64,000 nucleotides of DNA, from assembly GCA_000328365.1 (NCBI GenBank), contig KB300643.1, forward strand, positions 29,723 through 93,722. Reading direction: 5' to 3'. Position 1 is the stretch's first letter, and each line of letters starts with the position of its first letter. The stretch comes from Capitella teleta. Taxonomy: Eukaryota > Annelida > Polychaeta > Capitellidae. This document shows positions 36,206 to 46,674 of the stretch, one piece after another. A program made the position numbers and the translations under genes. The notes under the pieces are model-generated. The model was not told the DNA's origin. It worked only from the letters and a program-made list of their open reading frames with translations, and did no database searches.

Positions 36206-39200
36206 TCAGGTCTTCACCTCGGAGCACGACTTACAGCACATCTGTCTGAAGTAAGGCCGACTGCAGAATTTGAACTTGAGCACTAAAGGACAGTAAGCGA
36301 CCTTCGAGACATCCTCGCAGTCTGAAGTCAAACAGAGGAGAATGCTGCAGACCAAAAGAAGGAACTCACCTTCGAGTGAGACCGGTGAGCATTTCCCGAG
36401 GCACTGGCGAGTGTCGCTTGGTCTGGTGGTCAGTGGACAGGCTTTGCTCCACTGCCCTCGCGCGCCCCTGCACGCCACGGTGCGCATCTGCCGACCACGA
36501 CCACACTCAGAGGAACACTGCAAAGATCTCATGAATTCCAAGAAGAGAGAGTCGATTGAGACCCACCTCCCCCCATTCCCCTGTTGACCAATTGACCGTT
36601 GGACAGGCCGGTTGATCAGTGCAGTCGTCGCTGTCTCTTGGTTTCTTCTTTGCCGGGCACTGCTTGGGGTCAACGTAATTGCCATGGAAACCAACGCAAT
36701 ATATATTCCTTGAGCGTGAGCCGTCGCCGCACGACGGTTTGCACTGAGGGTGAGGCAAACATTGGGATGCATATGAGCGAGAGGTCAGCACTGGTCACTC
36801 ACTTCACTCCATTTGTCCGTGGCCCACTGAGGAGGGCACTCGTGGTCATTGCAACTCTCGCGGTCCACCGGTCGATCCGCTGGACAGTGTCCGAAGGGAA
36901 GTTCTCGTGGCTGACCGCGACTTTGCTTCTGTTCGCAGAGAACTTTGCGTAAACGCATGCCTCCCCCGCAGGTCCGGCTGCATCGAGACCACGCGCTCAA
37001 CTTCCACCTGCGGCACGGAAAACATGCACGTGGTCATTTCATGTGAATCACACGAGCAATCAAAGCAGTGATTAATCCCACGTGATGTGGCTGAAACCCT
37101 CGGTTACTTGATCGATTACTGGCTCCATTGACAAAACCGCGAATGTTGAGTGTTCTTATATCTCAGAACACTGAGCGTAATGATTGTGCATGAAAAATAT
37201 CACCACCATTTTCGTCGCATCAATGAGCGAGGAATGAGATAATGTTGAGCCCATTGTATAACTATATGGTGCCTGCAAATTGAATACTGGCATCTCGAGA
37301 AATGAAAGGGTGTGAAATTTATCAAATTTTGCCTAAATTTCGTTGCGGGAGTCAATGAGACAAAGTTGTATCTGAGACCTCTTGCTCAGACACCGACGGA
37401 TACACCGCAACACCGAACGACCACAACGATGCTCAAGGTGCAAAGAGGTCAATGCAAGAGATCTTGTTGCTAAGCAACCACGCGTACTTCCGTAAATGGA
37501 ATCTGGGTTGATCTTGTCTCATTTTAGGTAAGAACGAGGAGTGGTTCTCCTCTCGAAGCACACCATGGGGATGTGCTGCCCTTTCGTGCTCACTGAACGC
37601 ATGCGCCGTAAAGCGTTGACCCTCACATTCCTCGTCCACTTCCTCCTCCTCGGCGCTGGCGTCGGTCTCGTCTTCGCCGCGTGTTGGATGCTCTTCGAGT
37701 TGTCGAAGATCGATTTGGAGGATATCGCCGACAAGGAGAAAGACGTGCGTCGCTTCTTCACCTGGCAGATGTTCCTCAGCCAAAGACTTCCGCAGCACGC
37801 CGGTTGCGTGGTGGCGGCTGCCGGCGTCATCTGCATGGGGGTCCACTCAGCACTGATCCCGGTCTGCTTGCGATGGCGCAATTGGAAGACCCGCCCACGC
37901 TTGCAAATCGTGCTGCTCTTGCACAAGATTCCCGTGCTGCTGGCGACTGCTCTGGTCGTGTACGCCATCGGTTGCTGCATCCATCACACGATGATCGTGT
38001 CAATCCGTCTGCGAGATCAACTTCTGCCGGCCATGCAGAACTACCGCACCGACCACGTGGCGCGGGAGCGTCTCGATGTCATGCAGCGCCAGTACAACTG
38101 CTGTGGGGGCGCTGATGCTCGAGACTGGTTCGTGACCCCGTGGGTGACCCCACTAAACGCCAGCAGTGATTGGGTCAAGAGGTAAGTGGTACTCGTCGGA
38201 TGCACAACGTTTACCTGCTGAATGCACGCAGACGCACGTACAAGGGAGGCTACTTCGAGGATTCAGTTCCGGAAAGCTGCTGTCACCTTGACCCCAATGT
38301 GACTACGGAATGTCACCACTTGAATCTCACCGCAGACGTCGAAATGGAAAATGGAGTCTTTGCGCCGGCAGGAATCAACTTCCCCGGGTGCTGGCTGATC
38401 GTGGAGCAAGCATACAACAACTTGGTGGTGATGCCGATTATGCTCATGCTAATAACGACATTGGTGGTCGAGGTGGGTGTCCATGTCATAAGTGTCAATG
38501 TATAGAACTGTTCATTTTAAACATACAATTAGGATATGTATATGAGATCAATATGACATCGATCATTGTCCTGCGTGTCGCAGTTAACCATTTATTGTAT
38601 CTGCCTCAGTTCCTCGGTTTGGCTGCCTTCCGTTACATGCAGACGTCGTGGGATCTTTGTGCGCAGTGGGTGGACTTTCTGCAACCAGCGCACGGATACC
38701 TGTGTCTGTGCGCTGGCACCGTCATCCCAGAAATCCCGCCCTTCGCCCCTGGATCCGTGGCGCTGATCGAGGAGAGGCGGGAACACATCAAGAACTTGCT
38801 TCACCTCAAAAAGAAAAAGTCCCGCGAGCAAAGAGAAAAAGAGAAGCTATTGAAAGAACAGAAGGAGAGAGAAAAAGCAGCCAAAAAAGCAGCCAAAGAC
38901 AAGAATAAGAAACCAAATGAGAAAACGAAAGTGAAAACGAAAGAGAAACCGAATGAGAAAACAAATGAGAAAACAAAAGACAAATCAGTCGAAGATTCCG
39001 GTGAAGATTCGGATGAAGAAGAATCATCCAGCGACGAATAAAACATGACATGCCATCATTTAAATCTAACGCTGAAGTGTAAATATACGAACTGCGCTGA
39101 ACACTGTTTCTTTTCACACGTTCTTGTTCGATCTTTCGGTTTGTGGTGTTGGGCGCACTCAGAGTCGTCTGCGGCTTCCCTTGTTCGCAGGTGCGTGCAA

Positions 39201-42200
39201 ACTGCCGATGATTGCGATGTACCTGTAAATGGAAGAGATATGATTGAATATTATGCTTATAGGGCTCTTCTACAAACCTGAGCCACAGGACACTGAACAT
39301 TCTGACCACGCAGCGAAGCTCCAATCATAGTCATGATCAGTGGCGTTTTTCTGAGGCAGATTGTACGCAAACTCGATGCCCGGGTTCTTCTCTTGCAGCA
39401 ACACCTTTCAATGGGGTGATGTATCATTACGTAACACTGAGTGCATGCAGCGGCTGTTACCATGACGTACACGTCCTCTGAAGTGGGTCCCAGCGCGTGC
39501 ATTCTTTCGACGCCTTCCTTCGGTCGTTCGTAGTGGAATAATGTGCCCGCGACGTGAAACTTCCGAGGCCAGTCGATGGTCCACAATCCGTTGATGAAGT
39601 ATTTATCCGCAGAACCCTTCAAGGCTGCATTCAGGTAAAGGCATCGCCATAACAATCATTAGGCTCAGGGGTTGTCTTTTACCTAAGTAATTCTTGGAGG
39701 CCACTTTCTCATTGACGCGAATGTTAACGGCCCCGCGGGGAATGCTCACCACCATTTGATACGCTGCATATATGCAAAACAATGACTGCAGTTAAACAGA
39801 GCACTGGTGACCCACAGTCGGTTTTCCCAGCCATCGGGTCATTGACCAGGCCTTTGATGACGTCGCAGTGACTACCGTCTCCTCCACATACTCTGCATTT
39901 GTCCTCGACGACGCTGGAACCCAAGATGTGGTCACATCCGACGTGCTATAGACGAGCAATGAGAGCCAAGGACAGCGAGGCAAAGGGGAACATACCCGGC
40001 ACACACCGTTAATGCACACGTCCAGGGAGTCGGCAGAACAGCGAGTGCCGTCGGCGACCTTCGGGGCTCTTTCCGTGTAGAAGTTGAAGCCAACGGCGAC
40101 GCAGTTCAAAGCGCAGAGGTTGACGCCACCTGCAAACATCAACGTTGCATCAACCAGCAACCACGCAGCACTCACCTCCGTCGTAAGGAGCCCATTTGTA
40201 GTGCTTGTTGCGGAACCTTTTGTGGTTGTGTTTGGCACATTGCAGAGCCCTGTAGTCTCTCGACGCAGCCGGGCACTCCTGCAACAGACACTCATGAGCG
40301 TGTGTTTATTTGCGGTTGGTTTGCTTGTACGTGGATGTTGCACGATCTGAATCGCGTCCTTTGCCCGATGCAGTAAGCGCCGCCGTTTTCTGGACTGAAA
40401 TAACGTTATGAGTTCACTAGGACGGAATGACCGAGCGTTATGACTACCTGGGGTTGTTGCACTGGCGCTCGCTTGCCTCGACCCCTCCCCCGCAACTCCT
40501 GCTGCAAGCGCCCCACCGCGACCACTTACCCCAACCCCCGGGCACCGTCTCCGGCCGCCAACCGAATTTCACGCACTTGCCACTGTTGCACCACTGAAAA
40601 TTGTAGGTGAGAAGAAGGCTGAAGAATCGTGGCAGGCAACTGACCCCTCTCTTGATTCTATCCGTTTGACACAGCGTGCCTTCTGCTCCTGGAATGTTGT
40701 TGGTCACGCATGCGCCACTAGGGTCCGTGCACCACAGCTCTTGGCATATCCCCCGCATCTTGCAAGGTCTTGATTTGGCTCCATGTTGATACTTGCACTG
40801 CTCGTGAGCGTTGTGCACCTGGCCTGGGAGTGTGTCCGGATAGCTTCGCGCTGTTTCCCCGGGTTTATTCAGAAGACAGTCGCCACTTCCGGAGCTGCAC
40901 CAATGACATCGTCAGGCGGTTTCATCACCGAGCAGAATACTCACTCGAGGAATGTGGTTACGTATTCCCTGCTACAACTTGACCACTTGAAGGGGTCAGT
41001 AGCAGTGGTCAGTTGGGAGGCCATTATCTTGGCTGGTTCGTGTCCGACTCTCCCACAATCGTTGCCTGATCCATCGTGCTGCATTCCAAAACTGAATGAA
41101 CATGGGGCGTATTGCACGGCGATGTGATATGCAGGGATATCAGCACATACTTGTGTCCGATTTCGTGCGCTATGGTGAAGGCAGACGCCAGACCGATATC
41201 CTCGTTGACGCTGCAACTGCGGTCAGCCTCGCACATTCCACCCACAGGAGCCAGCCCTGCGGCCAAATGTTAGCTAACGACATCAACAATTGGCTGAGAC
41301 CTCACCAAGAGTGCCACACGGCTCGTCTTTGAATGAACAAATGTCCAATCTATGAAGACCATGAAATGACAATGCATGTTGATAAAAAACAAATCAAGTA
41401 CATTAGCACAGTGCAATAAATAAGAAGTGAGCAATCTATATGCGTCTATTTCGAATCGGCCCTCGATCCTGCTCCTTCGTCGGATCGCTGAGATCTGCTC
41501 TCGGTTTTAGCTGATTCATCTCGACGTCACGTCATCAGCATCCAAACGAGATTGCTATACACTCGAATAAAAAACAACCTCCAAGCGGGACGAATGGCCA
41601 AGGTCAAGATATGTGGTCAAGGTTACTGGATACATAACAGGATAACACTGAGCGTGCATCGCGTCTTCACTTGATCAGTTTATCCCTCTTCCCACCCTCA
41701 CTGCGTACCCCGATTCTCAGGCCGTGTGTGTTTAAAGTACTTTAAACAAATAGTGTGTATACATGAAGGACCTTGTGATGAGCAGAGAGTTGTCGTACTG
41801 AGGCAGATCCTTTGATCTCTTGGTCGCTTGCCATCGACAGAAACTCTGCAAAGTGTTGTCTGCGTGGTGCGTAATGGACATTTTTGCCTGAAATGGTCAC
41901 ATGCCAAGCCGTGATGGACGCACGCGTTGGTGACATTACCTGGTCTTTGGTCAGTATGACTAGGCGGGTGATGACGATGTTGATGTTGTTGCCTATACTT
42001 GGGTCTCGGTACAGATTCGCCACCTGTGGAGCACAGATCCATTGCGGACGTCATATATACTGATCCAGTATACTCACAATGTTCATAATGGTCAAGATGT
42101 AACTTTCAATGTGCTGTTTACCATGGTACGCTACCATCTCCCTATCAGCCACCACCATCATCTCCACATAATTCCCTTCACTCACCGACCTCCTCCTCCG

Positions 42201-45200
42201 CCTCCTCCTCTTTGTCTTCCATTTATCATGATATGACTTTGGCTGGTGTTCATTTACAATTTCGTTGAGAGATTCGATATGGCGTGAGGTATGGAGTTCT
42301 GCGAATGACAACCAACACCATGCTCACAATTTAGCTCAATGCACGTTTATCCATCGCGGGGTTTATTGACATTTTGTGGCCAGCCCCTGTTTGATATCTG
42401 ACAGGTTATGAATTTGTGGATCCGCGGGAGAGAGCACGACCCTCGTAAGCGGTAGTCACCCTCAAAGGCGGACGAAGTGTTAATGCCACAGACACACACA
42501 CGGCGTCTTTGGTGATGGATGCTATGCATGACATTCATCGCTATGAGAAGAACACTTCGCACCTCGAACGGCAGCTGCAACTTCTGTCTAGCGCATTGAA
42601 TATGTCTGCTACACTAGGCCATCCATTGCCGTTGTCTGGGTGAGTTTTTGGCACAATAAGTGCTTGTTTACGGCAAATTGTGTACATTTAGAAATTTACA
42701 CTGACCGGTTGAGGTAGATGTATTGCTGCCACAGAAGGTGTGAGGGGGGCGGGGGTCTCTGATTGCCGACTTCCGGTAGACGACGTGCACGTGACCGGAA
42801 GTGAGGTCGTCCCGGCTGGCGTTCCATAAGGGCTCCACAAAGAACTCGTCCAGTTCTGTCGTGAACACCCCGTGCTGAAAAATCATCGTTACTTTGGTGA
42901 AACTAGCTCATCGCACTTCATAATATATGTTTTGGGCAACATAAATTCTCAACAAAACTATAATAATACGTGAATTATAGTAACATTATTACACCCATTA
43001 AATGGAGCAGTATTGTCGATTTCAATCAACCCTTACACGGTGCAGTAAGATCACGCGTTTCGAGATACCGGTGTTTGAGAGCTGTAGACTGCAATAGACA
43101 ACAGCAGTTTCTTCTTGTGCAGCATCTTGCTGCAAAGCGAAGCCCTGTTGCGCCGACACCATTGAGAATGTTGCAGGAGAAGCAAACAAAAGGTATCTGG
43201 TGTCTCAAGCCGCGCTGAGTGGAGGTGAGGGTGCTGGCTATACGTGCCGAAGACCTTGGCTCAACGTCTATAAAGTGAGTGGCGTACCACGCACCGCGTT
43301 ACGCAACGCTCGTAAGGAGTACGCGCAAGACATGAAAGCGGCGTAATCGGCGGTTGAGGGGGGGTGAGGGGGTGCTGGGGTGGATGGGTGGTCCGCTTTC
43401 TGCATTGCACCGTGGCATTAGGCAACCTTGCGGCAAAGCGAGCACAGATGCGCTGCTAATGGTCGGGATGCAGTCGCTGAGAGAACCGCGAATGCTAACT
43501 TCTTCCTCCGGTTTCGATCGGAATTCGGAAGCAAATGTTCTTTTGCTGATGTCCAGGATACATTCGATTGAAACCAGCGATGAAAAGCAGCATTTGCAAC
43601 GGAACAATCAAGCATTCGGTGAAGTTGTGAATGGAATAGTTGAATGCTGTAAAATGTGTCGAAGAAAAATCTAAGAGATTTAGAATATATACTGCAAAGA
43701 AATTACGTTGTTGTTCTGACCGACTAGAAGACACACTTGATGTGGGCCAGGGGGAAGTTACATGTATTCGTCTTGTAAACAAATGCTGTCTTCACGACTT
43801 CAATCTACTAGTAAATATCAACAAAATTCGCCGCACTGAATGCAATCAACAGTGCAATAATACCCAACCGAGTGCAGTGCCACGCGACTGCAGTTTAATT
43901 ATCTACGAGGTGTTTTCTTCTGCCTCGTTTTCATTGTTGCCTCTTAAATTAAAGATTGTTGAGCGGGGTGCACTTCTGTGACTCTTGTAAATCGCAATTC
44001 CGCGTTTCGTACACAGAGTTGAATTCCAGAAGAACACATAAAGGTGGAAACAATGAGTGCAACAACTGGCATTGAGTGTGCGATGCATCTCACACTGACA
44101 ACCAGTAAACACCGATTTCCTGGTGAATCTCAAGGCAGCTATACGTTCAAGGTCGTCGTGCCTGGATGCATTCCAGAACAGAGAGCATCGGGGGCCCTAG
44201 CACGGGAGGCATATCCATGCACTAACAATGGGGGGCATAAAACGAGCTAGCGCTCAATTGCAAACAATCTGTCAGGAACAACGTATGTGGCGGTTCTCTG
44301 GCCCTCGGGACATATATGTGTAGAGGAAGGGTGCCTTTTTCTAGAGGTTCTCTTTCTGGAGCTTCCTCTCGTAGGCACCCCCTCCCCCGTCCCAACGACT
44401 CATGCAGATCATCCAAACCCGAGCCCTAACAGAAGAATTGAGGGGAATGAAATGATCACCTCGGGGCTGCGATATAACCGCGGGGAGGGGGTTTCTCGGG
44501 ATTGTGTAATGCTGCCCAACTGCATAGCAAGGCCAGGCACAGTGTGCAACTGTCTACAGTCATAAGCACGATATAGCTTTATCAATTAGAGAGAGGGGTA
44601 GCTTAGGTACGAGTGATGCCGTATCACCCGAAAAGGCCGGCCCGATTTGACAATACAGCTCAAGATCTTACCAGTCCATGGCAGTTGCTGATGGCTACCC
44701 GCGACTGCACTTGCTGACCCCTGCCAAGATGGCCGATATAATGACAGTTCTTCGCGGTCTCTGGAAGTGCTGCCTGTCCAACGTCAAGCCCTTCGACGTG
44801 GTAGGAGGGCGATATCAGATGATGATTCAGACTCAGGTTAAAATGGAAGTCAACGCCGAACGCTCTCAATTCATAGAAGACGGAGTCATCCGATGGGTGG
44901 ATGACGTCACCGTTCTCTGCGTACTCCACGCTCCTGCGTCGCCGGAAGTGGGGGCTACTGTGTGTGACGTCATTACTGATGAGATCGCCCGCCTCGTCCA
45001 CCAAATGAGGAATGGTCAGTTCGTATTGGTCAAGCCGGTTGAAGAGGTCATCTGGAAAAGTAAAAATTAATCTTGTAGAGCCGCCAATGCCCTATGAGCC
45101 ATAATTTGGTACAGACGTCTGTTTTGATTTCCGACTGAGGCGATATTGTTCAGCATTTGATGGTAACGTTTTCTTGTGTTTCTTTGGCTTTCAATTTACA

Positions 45201-46603
45201 TCGAGACATGCTCAGAACGGTGTAACATTTCTGCATACACAAGACTGAACGCAGACATTCGCAAACGATCATTTTCAACAATCGCAAAAAAAAGGGGATT
45301 GGTCCTGTTAACACTCTGCTAGAATCGCTTATATTGCGATACATTCTGCTGTGTGTATCGTATCATGAACCCACAATCTCCGCGTGAACGTTTCTTCATT
45401 CGCTGAGTGAACCCAATGACCTCGTTCACGTGAATGTGCTCAAACCGCAATCTGTGCAATTAAAGGCAATTACAGTCAATCAAGTAATTACGTAACGAAA
45501 TTTACAATGAGAGAAAAATCATCAGTAAACGTAAACGGCAATACTGAATGTTTGTTGACGTTATTTCCGCAACGTGAAACCTGCAGCCAAGATAACGTTC
45601 CGTGAATGTCTAACATAGGGCTTATCTCTCGCCCAGAGGCGGACGAATACGCTCACAGAGAAAAAAAAATTCAATTAGAATCCCTGCACCATTAGATGAA
45701 GGTGAGTTTATGGTGATTCCGTGACAGACGCACGCGTGCCCATCGGGTCGTAAAGCGGTGTGTGGTAAAGAGGAGTAAGCGCGGTGGTGAGGTAGGATGC
45801 AAGAGCAGCATTGGATCCATACGTCAATCTGATTAACCTGGCGGCATTCTCCAGCGGCATCTTGAGTGATGTGCATTCTGACGTCAACTGGAGATTCTTG
45901 TTGTAGGTGGGAATGTCATTTATCAGTTGGCTCGTCAGGCTGAATAACATTGCTCCGTGGCTGCCTGATGCCACCGTGTTGCACTGAGATATGTGTATAT
46001 ACTTGATATATACTTGTATATATGTACTTGTATATGATCCGGCATTTGGTTCTTACTCTGAGGTATTCTTTTCATGGGTCAAACGCATGTAGTTTACGAG
46101 GCAATGAACTGCAGGAGTTTTGAAACTGACAGATTAATAGGGCACCTCACTCAGTAGGCAAGTATAAAGGGTACTAGTAGTTGAATTACAAGCATGGCTG
46201 TTTTTCATGCTTCAGCATTTCAAATGTTTATTTTAAATTTTATTTTGGCCATGCATGCATGAGGCATGCGTATATATCGCATGCATATACTGAGAGAACA
46301 TGACTGAATTTGGTGACTTTAAACTTCAATAAATTGGGACTCTTTGTACATCACATATCACATATACATGTACAGCCTAAATTGGGTCTTTAACCAGCTC
46401 AAATTAGTATGCATTCATACTGTTAAATGGCATACCAATATACAATTCATGCGTAGGTATCTGCATTTGCACAATAGCCGACCTGCTTTTCTCTGCTTGA
46501 AATCCTCGTCAATCCAGTCGTCGTGATTACGCAATCCAGTCCCACCGCAGATGAGCACGAGGTGCAAGGCCACACCCAGCGTCCATCTGAGAAGTTGCTC
46601 CAT
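36206..46603 (-). CDS. ADAMTS10: ADAMTS6/10-type metalloprotease (complete, 23 exons)
   Basis: A secreted zinc protease of the extracellular matrix; vertebrate ADAMTS6 and ADAMTS10 act on the fibrillin system. Exons (-): 46603-46483, 45051-44672, 42874-42706, 42298-42078, 42023-41940, 41887-41772, 41349-41306, 41256-41151, 41091-40945, 40894-40645, 40593-40448, 40394-40331, 40278-40176, 40129-39996, 39945-39816, 39763-39683, 39624-39461, 39404-39278, 39222-39093, 37007-36803, 36743-36567, 36517-36370 and 36321-36206; 1120 residues. Order: signal peptide, propeptide ending in seven Arg before SVSEG (furin-type site, near 260), metalloprotease with HEIGHNFGMQH (near 408-418) and an IMAS Met-turn, disintegrin-like part, first thrombospondin repeat, Cys-rich part, spacer, four more thrombospondin repeats, and a PLAC domain ending [16 protein letters not shown]...CCKSC. 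The 1+4 repeat layout and the PLAC sequence place it in the ADAMTS6/10 clade; the symbol stands for that clade. All catalytic residues are present. Confidence 0.93.
37565..39041 (+). CDS. Peripherin/ROM1-type tetraspanin, nested in the ADAMTS gene
   Basis: A four-pass membrane protein. Exons: 37565-38181, 38232-38472 and 38610-39041, 429 residues. Four hydrophobic segments lie at about 19-42, 80-102, 118-140 and 268-292. The large loop has the tetraspanin CCG (near 179-181) in [13 protein letters not shown], then SCCHL and FPGCW. The CCG..DWF pattern and a long loop resemble vertebrate peripherin-2/ROM1, which shape photoreceptor disc rims. The cytoplasmic tail (about 300-429) is unusual: a run of Lys/Glu-rich text with EKTK-type repeats ending in an acidic Ser/Asp/Glu stretch. 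The ATG at 37565 (MGMCCPF) is the first in frame and has CACC before it. The gene lies wholly within ADAMTS intron 37008-39092, on the opposite strand. Confidence 0.85.
39037..39042 (+). promoter_or_regulatory. Poly(A) signal overlapping the tetraspanin stop codon
   Basis: The text GACGAATAAAAC holds the stop TAA (39039-39041) inside AATAAA (39037-39042). Cleavage 10-30 bases on would leave a 3' UTR of only a few tens of bases. It would end before the ADAMTS exon at 39093-39222 on the other strand. Confidence 0.55.
42188..42211 (-). repeat. AGG-repeat tract coding the ADAMTS propeptide cleavage site
   Basis: On the minus strand AGG AGG AGG CGG AGG AGG AGG codes seven arginines directly before [11 protein letters not shown], the expected propeptide/protease border. 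Confidence 0.85.
42875..44671 (-). other. ADAMTS intron 2 (1.8 kb), nothing recognised inside
   Basis: This intron lies between the propeptide exons ending 44672 and starting 42874. It contains only short frames, G/C homopolymer patches near 43350-43385, and no recognised element. Confidence 0.55.
45708..45983 (-). CDS. Coding-like frame of unknown identity inside ADAMTS intron 1
   Basis: A 91-residue open frame runs from a possible splice acceptor (ATATCTCAG, ending 45984) to a stop. It begins [16 protein letters not shown], contains [16 protein letters not shown], and ends [13 protein letters not shown]. Residue use looks protein-like, with no low complexity. It cannot be an in-frame alternative ADAMTS exon: exon 1 ends in phase 1, and joining it in that phase soon meets a stop. 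It could be the last exon of an unseen nested gene, a gene remnant, or chance. No family is recognised. Confidence 0.25.
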   Translation of the reverse strand, partial: CNTVASGSHGAMLFSLTSQLINDIPTYNKNLQLTSECTSLKMPLENAARLIRLTYGSNAALASYLTTALTPLYHTPLYDPMGTRASVTESP

Positions 46604-46665
46604 TCGTCAGAGCATCATTTGCGCAACGTATCCTGTGCTATAGAGTTGGCGCTCAGAGTGACCAC

Positions 46666-46673
46666 GCTTATAT
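46666..46673 (-). promoter_or_regulatory. Candidate TATA box of the ADAMTS gene
   Basis: TATATAAG on the minus strand, about 65 bases upstream of the ATG at 46603. Transcription starting about 30 bases downstream would give a leader of roughly 35 bases. Confidence 0.4.
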
Positions 46674-46674
46674 A

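Noticed and set aside
39816-39819. An ADAMTS donor two or three bases later (TGTG|GGT or TGTGG|GTC)
   Set aside because: The first is not a GT donor and the second breaks the reading frame. GACT|GTGGGT at 39815 keeps phase 1 and joins to exon 39763-39683 with the family sequence intact.
42347-42580. A 77-codon frame (-) between ADAMTS exons 3 and 4
   Set aside because: ADAMTS exons 42874-42706 and 42298-42078 join in matching phase without it, and it has no propeptide similarity.
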